Source of the DNA: Toxorhynchites rutilus septentrionalis
Taxonomy: Eukaryota; Arthropoda; Insecta; Diptera; Culicidae
NCBI RefSeq assembly: GCF_029784135.1
Contig: NC_073746.1
Location: 114,388,035 to 114,452,034 of the forward strand
Direction of reading: 5' to 3'
Length of the DNA stretch: 64,000 nucleotides
Part shown: piece by piece, positions 35,248 to 47,929 of the stretch
Layout of the letters: each line of letters starts with the position of its first letter
Position numbering within the stretch: position 1 is the first letter of the stretch
Notes under the pieces: generated by a model
The model's input: only the letters and a program-made list of their open reading frames with translations
Told to the model about the DNA's origin: nothing
Database searches by the model: none
Made by a program: the position numbers and the translations under genes

Positions 35248-36592
35248 ATTCAGCTATTCCATGCCAAACCGATATAGTGATTCTCAGATTTTCGTGAAAA
35301 GTGGTAGTTTTGTTCTTTATCACAAAACAAAAGACCCGAATTTTTTTAGTTTTCCAGCAGGGTGGCCATTTTTGAATTCCATTTTAGGGTTGTCCGAAAA
35401 ATCAACTTTTTCCTCTTTTTTCCATAAATGACATTCTTCAAATGACATTTTTCATAACTTTTGAACTACCAAACCGATTCAGATGATCGTTATATCAAAT
35501 TAAAGCCAATCATCGAGTCTTTTTAAAAAAATACTACACCTGCAAAAAATTCGAATTTTGTTCTAGTTATTATTGATCGTATTCGTTTTTTATTGTTTTC
35601 ATAGTCTCGGGACCAGGGGCACTAAATTTTTTATATTTTTTTTTGAAAAGCTGAGATTTTTCACATAACATATGTCGAAACCAGAGAGGCGTATTATTCG
35701 TTTTTGAGCTAGGATTTTTCCAAGCTCAAAATTTTCCTAGATTTTTCCAAAAAATCATTTTTCACTTTCTTTCCAAAAATGCCTTTTTTCAAAAACTTAT
35801 TACTTTTGAACTACTTGACCGATTCAGATTATCGATATATCAAATTAAAGCCAATTAGCTAGCCTTCTTTAGAAAAAATGACACATTTGCCAATTAATTG
35901 AATTCTAGTCGCATACATCCACTCTAGTCGCATAGAAATATTGAACGAAGACTGAAAACGTGTTAATTTTGAAAAACCATAACATAAAAACGAAAAATAA
36001 CACATCTCTGATTTTTGGATATGTGATGCAAAAAAACCTCAACTTTCAAGAAAAAAATATTTAAAAAATAGCATTCTTGGTCCCGACACCATGTAAACTA
36101 TAAAAAATTAATACAATCAAAATCCATTTTTTTGCATGTTTTATATTTTTCAAAAAAGACTATCTAAGTGACTTTAATTTAATGTAACAATCAACTGAGT
36201 CGGTCTAGTAGATCAAAAGTTATGATTTTTTGTGTTGGAAAAAAGAAGAAATTTTTTTTTTCGAACCATCGGTTAACTTTGAAAAATCATATCTCAAAAA
36301 CGAATAAAAGTCTCTCTGGTTTCGTATCACCAGGTGATTGGCTTTAATTTGATATGTTGATCATCTGAATCGGTCTAGTAGTTCAAAAGTTATGAATTTT
36401 TGAAAAAAGTCATTTTTGGAAAAAAAAAAAAAAAGGAAAAGTTAATTTTTCGGACAACCCTAAAATGAAAATAGTCACCCTACTGAAAAAATAAAATAAT
36501 ACGGGTCTAATGTTTTGTGATAAAGAACAAAACTACCACTTTTCACGAAAATCTGAGAACCACTATATCGGTTTGGCATGGAATGGCTGATT
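35248..36592. repeat. 1.3-kb palindrome related to the pogo MITE family
   Basis: A near-continuous inverted repeat centred close to 36000. CCATGCCAAACCGATATAGT at 35259 is mirrored at about 36565. TTTTGAACTACCAAACCGATTC near 35458 mirrors GAATCGGTCTAGTAGTTCAA near 36370; AGAGAGGCGTATTATTCG mirrors the CGAATAAAAGTCTCTCTGG region. Parts recur at 2440-2830 and 53100-53560, where only half of the palindrome remains. Flanking sequence 34952-35247 and 36593-36930 carries more of the same family, with a TIR-like end near 36930. Confidence 0.7.
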
Positions 36593-36930
36593 AAAAAAAA
36601 TCCTCGTAGGACAATTCTGTGGCTTCCATTTGAAAGATGAAAAAAATTAATACAGGATGCAGTTACGAAACCAAATTTAAGCTCTCTGATCGCTCTACAG
36701 TTCGCTCTTTGACACCGAACTGTCTTCTTTTAATTTTGCTGCAATATCATTACGAACAATTCATGGTGAATCTTCAACTGAAATCTACCAAAATCTCGAT
36801 TTTCACTCAACTGCACTCATAAGAGCCAATTAAAAATAAGTCATATTTGAAATACAAAAAAAATTTTTTTTTAGACAGTGTATAATCGAACATATATAAT
36901 CAAATCCGACCAGTACCTGAAAAATGGAAA

Positions 36931-38155
36931 AATTGTACCTGAATTAATTGACGTATATCGCACCTGTATGCGTTGATTTCTCAAGAAGTTACAGCATGTC
37001 AAAAATCACCTAAAATTTTCAACTTCACACTCTGTTCCTCTAATTTTTTGTCGAGTGCACTTTAAGTTCCAAAGATTACCTTTATTCTGATTCCATCATA
37101 TTATTTCAAAATCTCGACTCCTGATTATAACCTTCAACTACAGATTCCAAAATTTGGTATCACATTCCAAATTGTAGAATCCGGTCCTTGATTTTAGATT
37201 ACGAATTTTAGATTCCAAATCCGGGTTCAGAATTCAGATCATTGTTCTAAGCATCAATGTCAAACTCGAATGTTTTCCGCCCTGCGAAAAACTCGGCGAT
37301 TATTGATATGATATTGTCCATTTCCTTCCGGAGAACCAAACGGTCAATAAAGAACCTTGGCGTTATGAGGCTTTCGAGAGTAAAATTTGTCGCAATGAAA
37401 ATATGATGACACAAAAGTGGTAGTTTATGGAGCAGTGCATTAGGCTTCTTCAGGCATTTGAAGAAACAACAGAAAATAGTTCTGGCTTCTTCCGAGGTAA
37501 TCCTGCATGAAAAAGTATTCGGATAAGGATAAGACAGCACATAGAACACCGAACTTACCTCGCATGAGAGCATCTTCAAACGCTGGATTCAATTACTTAT
37601 GAGAAGATTCAAATTACCAAATTTCAACCTTTTTGGCCCCTAGGTTCACAAGTCAGATTATTTAGGAGTTCTTGGAACGGAAACAGCTCGGCAGAAAATC
37701 TTATTAGAATCTTCTGAGATTTTCAGAGCATCTATGGACGTTTCAGTAATCAAACCTTATTTTCAATGATGTATGAATCATGTTAATGAGGTGTTTTGCT
37801 GATTTATCTTGTGCTAATTAGAAATTATTGATTTTTTTTCTAATATCCGGATCCAGCTGGATAACAAATATTGACCGAATAGGCCGGATATCGGATATCC
37901 GTTTCATCTCTACTTCAAATCAATAAAAAACACAATATTTTTGAAAAAATATTTTTACAGTTGTAAAGTTTTTTGAAAAAAAAAATGCTTCAATTTTGTT
38001 TTCAATTTGAAAACAGAAAGTTTTGAAAAATACACGTATTCATTATTTTTTCGTTGACTGGTTTTAGTGATCAATATCTCGCGTAATATCGATCATACAA
38101 TTTCAAGTTTAGGCTCGTTGTAAAGATGGCATTTCACACTAGAAAAAAAATCTTT
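36931..38155. other. No gene; degenerate GATTCCA repeats at 37080-37240
   Basis: A minus-strand frame at 37247-37579 (110 codons, SCRITSEEARTIFCC) has no recognised motif and I do not call it. CACACTCTGTTCCTCTAATT at about 37027 recurs near 62553, so it marks another dispersed repeat. Confidence 0.3.
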
Positions 38156-38201
38156 TGTTGTTTGTTTGTTCCATTTAGTTGTGGGTTACAGGGTGTTAAC
38201 A

Positions 38202-38700
38202 ATGGAGGTCAACAAAGAGAAAATTCGGTACATTTTACACTTTTTATTTTATAAATGCGAAAATGTAAGCCAGGCCGCTGAAATTGTGATTGATGTTTAT
38301 GGTGCCGATATGGTGCCATAGTAGAATACGTGCAATTTAACTTCAATTTTTTTTATTTTTCATTATTTTTTTTTTAATTAAAAAAAATTCTCACTGCAAT
38401 ACACTAAATTATAATCTCTACTGTCAACAAATGGAACGTTTGAAGTTAGCGATTGAACAGAAATGTTCAGAATTGGCCAACAGAACAGATGTTGTGTTCC
38501 ATCAGGATAACGCAAGGCCACACAATTCCGAGAGCTTGATTGGGATGTTTTAATGCATCCACCATATAGTTCAGACCTGGCACCAAATGATTATCACCTT
38601 TTTCTCGCACTGGGATCAGGAGAAGATTGTAGAAATCTATTGCTATGGTTTTTCAGAAATAGTTTTGAATTTCACCCAAAAAATACTGGATCACTTTTTC
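38202..38700 (+). pseudogene. Decayed mariner transposase with large internal deletion
   Basis: It begins MEVNKEKIRYILHF and SQAAEIVIDVYGAD, matching the start of the better-preserved mariner at 46515 (MEQNKEKIRHILQY). Two adjacent stops follow, and then about 100 bp of AT-rich filler. The frame resumes with RTDVVFHQDNARPH (second catalytic D), a short deletion, and HPPYSSDLAPNDYHLF (third D of the DD34D type) in a shifted frame. The middle of the gene is missing. It is nonfunctional. Confidence 0.75.
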
Positions 38701-38713
38701 CCCAACCTCACTA

Positions 38714-39483
38714 TAGGTTGGACTCGATTACATACAGCTCGAAAAAATATTTTTTTATAGTGCAAATATGACTTATTTCAAGGAAAAATGTTACCTTTCA
38801 TCGTTAAGGTGAAATTCAAGTGGCTATTATAAGTAAAGTGGAGTAAAAATCGTGATTTTTTGAAGATCTTGCTTGAATATTTACCAGGAATTGTTTAAAT
38901 CGATATTGCAGCAAAATTATGAAAGATAGAAGTTGGATGTCAAAGAACAAATTGTAGAGTGGTTTAAGAACTTTAGTTTGATTGATAGAAACAATTAAGT
39001 TCAATATAAATTTTTGGGATAAAATTTAAAATCACACATTAAAAATTACTAACTTTTAAATTTTTACTTCCAAAACAGTTCCACTTCCACTAATTTAGAT
39101 GTTCCACTCATCTTTCAAATGAAGGCAACAGCATTGGCTTACGTAGCGTACTTTTAAGTGTAGAGCCAATTTGAGGCAACAGAGTCAGAAACAAAGAAAA
39201 GTTCTATAACTCTGTCATTGTTAAATTTCGATATGCGTAGAAGGATATTTTCCATTAAATATGATTATCTATCACCTCCTGACAGATTCTGGAAAAAATA
39301 TTTTTTTTCATGTGAGAAAGGTGTTTTCTGACTTTAAGGGAATGAATCAAAAATTATTTTTTTCTTTTAATTTTAATAAACGAAAAATGTATGCCTAAAA
39401 ACAAATAAAAAAATGTTTTTTTTTCGGCTCGATTATATACAGTGAAAATAATTCAGAAACTGTATACAATCGAGTCCGCGCTG
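38714..39483. mobile_element. pogo/Tigger-type MITE, 770 bp
   Basis: The left end is TAGGTTGGACTCGATTAC after TA, and the right end is ATCGAGTCCGCGCTG before TA. The right end contains a subterminal stem-loop (CGATTATATACAG ... CTGTATACAATCG). The body shares CTACAATTTGTTCTTTGACA-type sequence (minus strand) with 3050-3230 and 36660-36840. It inserted into mariner-derived sequence and was afterwards part of a tandem duplication. Confidence 0.6.
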
Positions 39484-40318
39484 TATTCTTTTTCGGTGGA
39501 TCACTTTTTTCATGGAAGTTCAGTAAATTATCATTCTATGAAAGACCGTTCTCCAAATATAGTAAGTAGAATGGAGTAAAAATCGCGATTTTTGAAGATT
39601 TTGCTTGAATTTTTACCAGGAATTGTTTGAATCGATATTGCAGCGAAACTAAGAAAGATAGAAGTTGGGTGTCAAAGAACAAATTGTAGAGTGGTGTAGA
39701 TTGATAGAAACATTGAAGTTCAATCTCAATTTTTGGGATAAGATTAATAATCACACATTAAAAATTACTAACTTTGAAATATTTACTTCCAAAACAGTTA
39801 TTTAAATCCACTAATTTAGATGGTCCACCACTATATCCTGTACTAAATTTTCTCATCTTTCAAATGAAGGCAACAGCATTGGCTTACGTAGCGTACTTTT
39901 AAGTGTAGAGCTAATTTGAGGCAACAGAGTCCGAAACAAAGAAAAGTTCTATAACATTGTTCATATTCATTGTTAAAATTCGAACATATGCGTAGAAAGA
40001 TTTTTTCCATCAAATATGATTATCTATCACCTCTTGAGAGATTCTGGAAAAGAATTTTTTTTTCATGTGAGAAAGGTGTTTTCTGATTTTAAGGGGATGA
40101 ATCAAATTTTTTTTTCTTCTAATTTCAATAAACGAAAAATATATGCCTAAAAAACTAATAAAAAAATTTTTTTGACTCGATTATATACAGGATTCGATTA
40201 TATACAGTGGAAATAAATCAGAGACTGTATATAATCGAGTCCGCGCTGTATTCTTTTTCGGTGGATCATTTTTTCATGGAAGTTCAGTAACTTATCATTT
40301 TATGAAAGACCGTTCTCG
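38820..40318. repeat. Tandem duplication, period about 765 bp
   Basis: The segment from about 38820 to 39552 is repeated at 39553-40318 with moderate divergence. Matching anchors are GGAGTAAAAATCG (38840, 39573), GGCTTACGTAGCGTACTTTT (39136, 39884) and TTCTTTTTCGGTGGATCA (39486, 40251). The duplicated unit includes most of the MITE plus its right flank, so it is a segmental tandem duplication and not two independent insertions. No gene. Confidence 0.7.
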
Positions 40319-41680
40319 AGATGCACTAAATTTGCTGTTTGAGTGAAAAAAATATTTTTATTTGAAATTTTAACCTTCGGATAAAAACTTTCATCAGGTG
40401 TGTAGATAATTTTACAGTTGTACAGTTTTTTTAAATAATGTTTCAATTCTTCTGTGAACATTTGAACACATAAATTTTTACTTCTGCACTTGGCTTTTAT
40501 AAGATTGAGGGTTATAAAATAAATTGCAGTTAATGACGGCAAATTTTCGGCTTTTCTTCCTTATTATTTTTTATATACTTTGATGAGATGAGAGCTATAA
40601 CTGTATTCATGCAACGTATTTGCTCAGAGCATTTATTTCCACGACAAACAGCGAGACCGCATATGGTACCTTTATGGAACAAAAAATAATAATGAAACAT
40701 AGGACGCTGTTCTAATTCTAATATGAATTGAAATAAGTACGACATATTAGAATTAGAACAGTGCAGATTTATTCATCGTAATTCTCTACTTGCCTTATGT
40801 AGTGAATGGATTTGTGCAATGAAGCTTTCAACTATCATTTATTTATGAGAAAATACAATTTTAATTGATTTTATGTAACAAAGGCACATTTATGAGGGCT
40901 GTCCTATGTTTCATTATTATTTTCTGTTCCATAAAGGTACTATATGTGGTCTCGCTGTATGTCGTGGAAATAAATGCTCTGAGCAAAAACGTTTATGAAA
41001 ATATGTTTTACGGAAAACAACTTCTGCTTGTTTACATTTTAACATTAAAATAATACTTTGTGAAGAATCTACATCAACATCAACATATCGTTCCCGCAAG
41101 TCTCTACAATATAAGTCGAGTGTCGTGAAAAAGAAAAATAATTCAATGTCCTGTCCAAGCAGTGCTTGTTTCGCTCATCACCGTGAACACAATCATTTGT
41201 GGTTCGTTCACTTCAAATTTAGTCTAATAAACAACAACCTATGTACGTGCAGCTCGCTGGGTAAACTAGGCCCTGGATATGTGAAAATTCCCGAAACATG
41301 ATATGAAAACTTCTAAAAGCAATCGGATAATAGATCCATCGCCCCGGGCTAGTCGTGGGACGACGTTGCGAACAATCTGCAGGGCAACATTTTGTCACTG
41401 TCGGCACGTTCTCTGGAGCACCATTAGGATGAGTAATTTGCGGCTTAGCTGCCGGCGCTCACTGGTATTAATTCTAAATTCACCGCCAGGCAAGCAACAG
41501 GTGCCACTTACCGTTTTACTTCTGACCAAAATCCACCATCAGCTACGATGGCGTAAGCCAGCAACACACAACATCTCTTTCCTCCTCCACCAAAGGGGTC
41601 AAATTGCCAACTCTACTAACCCCACGAACTCATACGATGAACATGCAATGTGTGTGAAAGCGAATGCACTATACAATTAC
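40319..41680. other. Intron, short inverted repeat, no gene
   Basis: ATGAAACATAGGAC with GGTACC(T/-)TTATGGAACA near 40665-40705 is repeated inverted at 40895-40945 (CCTATGTTTCATTATTAT, GTTCCATAAAGGTAC). This gives a small fold-back centred near 40800. Nothing coding is seen. The CLIP-190 donor GTAATTG marks the lower boundary of the next exon. Confidence 0.4.
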
Positions 41681-41737
41681 CTGAGCTCCTGCGTCGTCCA
41701 GTCGCCTCCCAGTAGAGATCCGATCCGGTAGATGTAC
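41681..41737 (-). CDS. CLIP-190: CLIP-190 small linker exon (phase 1/1)
   Basis: A 57-nt exon of 19 codons. The acceptor follows a CTCTCCCTCC pyrimidine run ending in GAAG; the donor is GCTCAG before GTAATTG. It encodes TSTGSDLYWEATGRRRSS, a short Ser/Thr and Arg peptide. Phase 1 on both sides lets it join the exon at 42239-42352 (A plus GT gives Ser) and the CAP-Gly 1 exon (G plus AT gives Asp). The acceptor AAG is weaker than the usual CAG/TAG, which fits an alternatively used microexon. The 3' neighbour on the transcript lies 16.7 kb away. Confidence 0.55.
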
Positions 41738-42238
41738 CTTCGGAGGGAGAGGTCAGAACCGGCACATCGGTACATGTTCCACAGGGGACAGGAAGAAATT
41801 AATTTAGAGCGAACGGAACACGACGATGGTAACGAATTACACCACAAGTTGTGTAATGTAATGTGCCATGATTTACGCCCGGATGACAAAACCCCCGAGC
41901 AGTCCGTCCAGCAGTCGGCGGCGGTGTTGTTGTTGTTGTTGTGCACGGAAAATTATGTATGTTTTTTGTTGTTGCGAGGTGATCACACACAATGAGGTTT
42001 TGCAAGAATTCGAAAGCATACAAACATACAAACGTAAACAGATGGTGCAGGTCACACGTTAAAGATGATGGCGTGCAAATGGTAAGATAGAAAAAAAGGA
42101 AAAAAACACAACTTTTTACTACAGACAAAGAAACTACTCTTCGAAATATAAATAATAGAAATAAAGGAAAAATTTAGAACAAAAAGCCAATCACAAATCA
42201 TTACACAATCACATGAATAAAATGCATGCTGCACTTAC
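41738..42238. other. 501-bp intron between two CLIP-190 linker exons
   Basis: A short intron with a GTT trinucleotide run near 41927-41941. No element recognised. Confidence 0.5.
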
Positions 42239-42352
42239 TTGACGTCTTCCGGTCCTGGGAGGTCCGATTGCTTCGGAAGCCGGAATCGGGTGAGTGGGAA
42301 GATCTCAATGTTCGTTCGTTCGCCAGGTCAGTCTCGCTTTCCTCGTCAACGT
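42239..42352 (-). CDS. CLIP-190: CLIP-190 linker exon, acidic then Ser-rich (phase 1/1)
   Basis: A 114-nt exon of 38 codons. A pyrimidine-rich tract and GCAATATAG form the acceptor, and GTCAA before GTAAGTG is the donor. The peptide begins acidic (VDEESETDLANERTL) and turns Ser/Arg-rich (RSSHSPDSGFRSNRTSQ), with several SP/SH sites that could be phosphorylated. It sits 501 bp upstream of the next small exon on the transcript. Both borders are phase 1. The frame is open across the whole exon, while the other two minus-strand frames join less well to the neighbours. I recognise no domain. It is probably an optional or insect-specific linker before CAP-Gly 1. Confidence 0.6.
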
Positions 42353-43006
42353 CTATATTGCGCGGGGGGAGGAAGGGACCAAACCAACCGTGCGGTCACC
42401 GTGTGACATTCGGGTGGGTGGGTGTTTTCCACGTGTTGATGTCCCACCGTGCGGAGAGGACAGGACGCGTATGGCGTTTCGAAGGTGATGATGATTTATT
42501 CAAGATACCGCACGGGATGTGGTCATGTGTTTGAATTAGTCGGTTTTGTGTACACAGAAGTTTGCAGAGCATGCAGGAAAATATACGGACACGCACACAC
42601 GGAGATGAAAGAAAAATAGTACAAAGTTTAGCTACTGTAGATTGAAAATAAATACACACACATGCTTAAAACTAGGTTAATTGTAAGAAAACTAGACATA
42701 GTAAATTAAAAAAATGAAACGAAATTATAACAAAATAATGCAAAAAATTGTAACAAGGTTCTAAACCAAGTTTCAGTCATAACCATTTGAAAAATATTCT
42801 AAGAGAGAGTTGAGTGTCTGCAAGAAACATATTGTGGCTCATTAACACTTCGAGGCTGTTGAGACACGTATTCCCCAGTCAAGTTTAATTGTTGATATTA
42901 CATCCCAATCTGCTAAAATATATGAACAATTCCAAATGAAATCGTCCATAAAAATGCAGATTTTAAAATATGTATTCTCAATTCTTGACTCAAGGGTAAC
43001 ATTCAA
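42353..43006. other. Start of the 13.4-kb CLIP-190 intron
   Basis: On the minus strand this ends with a pyrimidine tract (CCCTTCCTCCCCCC) before the acceptor at 42353. Above that there is nothing recognisable until the long-TIR transposon. Confidence 0.4.
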
Positions 43007-43883
43007 TAGGGTGTGTCGATTTTAGTAAGAGAAATCTTTGTTAATTTATATCTCAAAAACTATGAGTCGTACCGGAATAGTGTCTTAGAAATAATTATAG
43101 AGTAGTGATGTTCAAACCTGGAAAATATATACTGAGAAAAAATTAGTACTCTTTTTCTATTTACGAAAAAAAACTGTACTTTGCAATATCTGAAATATGT
43201 ATTTTTTATTTTATTTTTCTTTTCATATAAAATAGAAGTTATGTAGAAAATTCAAAAAAAAAAATATTCCAAGATGGTAAAATTGACTGACGTACTTTGT
43301 GGAGCATTGAATTTTTATGAATTTTCGAAACATAGAATTTTTGTATGTGAAATATAATTTGTGGCTAAAATTGAAGCCTTGAACTATGAATCCTGATGTG
43401 AGTTAAAACAAAAAAGCTCATTATAAATCTCTTTCTTAATACAGTAATTCTCGAAATATTAAACAAATATATTTGTATTTTTTTGTCTTTTTATATAGTA
43501 AATAGGCCCTTTTAATATGTTTGTCGTGTTAACCGCCATGTTCATGAAATTTTACGAATTTGCTAATAATATCCTACAACTCTTCCAAATACATAATTAT
43601 GGTAAAAATATGTTTAGGAGTTGAAAAACATTGGAAGAGACGGGGGTAATACAAAACGTAGCGATATTAATTTTTTTTTATCTTAAAACATACATTTAAC
43701 ATCTTATTCGTGTTGCACAAATTACACCAATTTCCAGAGTAGAATTGAAATCTCAACAACACAAATACACCTTGATTCAACCGGACGTTATGAGTACAAA
43801 AATAGTTAACTTGTTTACTAGATAGTACCTGAAGTCAGGTATTTTTAAGGTATCTCTTATAGAGTGAATAACAGTATACCACA

Positions 43884-44530
43884 ATGGACTGCAACAAAAT
43901 TTTCTCGTGTTGTAAATCGTTTCCGAAAAACGGTAAGAAATCTTCATCTGAAATACGTTTCTTAACAGTGTCAGTGATTGAAAAACTTAAGTTAATGGGA
44001 TGCAATATCCTTTTAGATCTATTCTCTTCCAAACCGAAGCAGTGCAATACTGAGGAGCAGAACAATACAGAAGAGCAACTTTCTAATCCAGATGTAGATG
44101 AACCGATAGCAGTAGGAAATACTTTAGATGAAGTTCCATCAACAATTTAAGTTGTTTCAGCATCTTCGCAAGATTCCCATTGAGCCATTCAACAAGGGAA
44201 TTGCCGGTATTAACGTTCCACCGGTAATGACGAGGACAGACCAGTTACCCCAAGCAAAAATTCAAAGAAATTTCTAAAGGTATTAGAAAAAATCTATTTT
44301 CCTTTTCACATGAAGATGACGAAGAGTCGAAATATAAACAAAAGGCAAAAGAGTTTGATGAGATTATCAATCAGCTCAAAGAGAAATTTCTGCACACAGA
44401 GACAAAAATTCAAAGAAATTTCTAAAGGTATTAAAAGAAATCTATTTTCCTTTTCACATGAAGAAGACGAAGAATCGAAATATAAACAAAAGAGTTTAAT
44501 AAGTTTATCAATCAAGGTCAGAAAACGTTA
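43884..44530 (+). pseudogene. Transposase-like gene, N-terminal fragments
   Basis: An 88-codon frame starts at ATG 43884 (MDCNKIFSCCKSFPKNGK) and turns acidic (NTEEQNNTEEQLSNPDVDEP) before a stop. From about 44255 a second piece reads FKEISKGIRKNLFSFSHEDD and EFDEIINQLKEKFLH, a probable coiled coil. It is followed by a partial duplicate of itself starting at 44403 (period 148 bp). No known domain recognised. Position and strand match the downstream pieces at 45730-45900 and 47930-48460, suggesting one original protein. Confidence 0.45.
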
Positions 44531-44564
44531 AAATTTTAACGATTTTGCCGATTTTGCTCTTTCC

Positions 44565-45672
44565 AATACTTTTGAAAGTCGGAAATAAGCTTTCGAAACA
44601 TTTTATTAGGATAATGATATATACATCATTTTAAAGCTTAGACCTTTTTTCAGCTTTTGGAATGTTGTATGAACATATTGTTATCTTGGTGTGTGTAGAT
44701 GCAGTGGACAAAAATATCCAGAAGAAATAAGAAATATTTTTTTTTCTGTTTTCACAGAAATTTTGTGAATGAACATATTTTTGTCAACCAAGTCAATAGA
44801 AAATCCAATGAACTTTATAGCTTCCATTTGGTACATATAACTTGTCTGTAGGATGCTTCAACACAGAGATATGTTTAGTTGAATGAAAAATTTCCCCTTC
44901 GTTTTTTTGTCGATCAATAATTTAATAAACTTTCGTTTTCATGAGTTTGTGGGTGAGGAGTACATGTGTATGTAAGAATGCGTATGTATACATGTGAGTA
45001 GCATCACTTCTTGCAATCCTAGAACCTAAAAACGTATGAACACGAAAGAGTACTCATAGCATTATGAATTTGTGGTATAATATGCGTTGAAGTGTTTTTT
45101 AAATTTACTCCAAAGTTTGGTCGATCGACAAAAAAACGGCTGAACGTATCAATATGAAATGTTCACAGATATTTTGGTGGTACACTAGTCTAAGAATTTC
45201 CCTGCTCATATTAAAACTTACTATAATATTTGCAAAATTACAGAATATTTTCTAAAATCTTGTTTTTGGAATTTTTTTAAAATTGATGCAAAAAAATAAA
45301 ATAAATTTGTGTTCGTCAAAGCAACAAATTAAACTCGTACAGAATTTATTGAAGTTTTCAAAACTGCCTTTTGGTGTGCGTTGCGATCGTTGGTTATTAA
45401 ATTATTCATCATCAAAGACGAAGAGGTAATTTTTCATTCAAACAAAACTGTATAGTAAATTCACAAAATTTCTATAAAAACAGAAAGAAATCGACTTCTT
45501 ATTTCTTCTTCATATTTTTGTCCACTACACCTACACACACACACACACACACACCAAGATAACAATATGTTCGTGAAATATTCCAAAAATTGAAGGTTTA
45601 AGCTTTAAAATGACGTATTATCTCAATAAAATGTTTCAAAAGCTTATTTTCGACATTCAAAAGTAGTGGATA
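44565..45672. mobile_element. Nested fold-back MITE inside the large transposon
   Basis: A 1.1-kb inverted-repeat element. The left arm from TACTTTTGAAAGTCGGAAAT at about 44570 mirrors the right arm to about 45668. Both arms hold AACATATTGTTATCTTGGTG, followed by a GT run and GTGGACAAAAATAT. A CA dinucleotide run lies at 45535-45555. A diverged partial copy lies at 59340-59830. No coding region. Confidence 0.6.
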
Positions 45673-45729
45673 GAAAATTGCATGGTGGGGTACTACTACG
45701 AGTTTGAGTCACTGTATATGGCAATTCAA

Positions 45730-45905
45730 GCCAAAAAACTGGTAAATGAAAAAAATGTAATGTCTAAACCGCATAGCAAATAAGGGCCAAGTTTAAGTGA
45801 ATATGTTAAAAATCATGTTTCGGAATTTTATACTGACAACGAGATCAGTCGATCATTACCTGGAGGTGGGAAGCGTCAACACGTTCAATAGAGATTATAA
45901 TTAAC
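45730..45905 (+). pseudogene. Transposase-like gene, middle fragment
   Basis: A frame reads AKKLVNEKNVMSKPHSK, a stop, then SLSEYVKNHVSEFYTDNEIS and RSLPGGGKRQHVQ. The pattern EFYxxxEISRxxPG followed by a basic stretch is one I associate with a group of uncharacterised insect transposon proteins; this is from memory and unverified. It sits between the nested fold-back and the mariner, in the right order for the same gene as 47930-48460. Confidence 0.4.
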
Positions 45906-45959
45906 GTCATTGCGGGAAACTTTCAACAGATATAATGAAATCAATCAAAATTGCAGAAT

Positions 45960-46310
45960 TGGATATAGACGAATTCCACGCCAACTCGTCTTAGGAGTCG
46001 GCAGCACAATTTCAGATAGCAGTGAAACGTTGTGGATGTAAAGACATGGGTCATTTAAGCAACTTTGCATACTTGAAATATTCGAAAAATAATTAGACTA
46101 CTTTTTGGAAAGACAATTTTTTTTTAATTATTTACAAAAATTTATAATTTAAAAACTACGATACCTATAAAATTCTTGTCAAAGGATGAAATGTAGGAAA
46201 TTGTTTAAATTTTCACAAAAAAAACCAAAAATTTTTTGGAAAAAGATTTTGCTGAAAAAAAAGTTATTTCAAAAATTAAAATTCATTTTTCTCAAAAACG
46301 TATTTTTTTA
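45960..46310. repeat. Dispersed repeat shared with 54945-55290
   Basis: A 350-bp stretch starting near GCCAACTCGTCTTAGGAG and running through CAGATAGCAGTGAAACGTTG to a TTTTTCTCAAAAACG end. It is found inverted at 54945-55290 with the same order of landmarks. It may be a MITE end or part of the large transposon. Confidence 0.55.
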
Positions 46311-46333
46311 AAATTCCCAAATATATATATATA

Positions 46334-47695
<1,362 letters not shown>

Positions 47696-47929
47696 GGATG
47701 AATTTGTGGATGAATTTGTATCGTAGTTTTGCGAAAAATTAGAAAAATACCCACTTAGGTTACATTAAAACACAACAGTCCCTTTCTTTCTTAACAATAT
47801 AAAAGCTAATTTGCAAGAAAATGAGATTGTTGTGATTTTCTAATAGAATATTTTTTATATTTTTATATTTTTTATTTTTTATTTATTTAAATAGAATACT
47901 TTTTCAAAAATTATTCAGTCGTGGTTCAA

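Noticed and set aside
37247..37579. 110-codon minus-strand frame
   Set aside because: No motif, AT-rich surroundings, no splice or promoter support.
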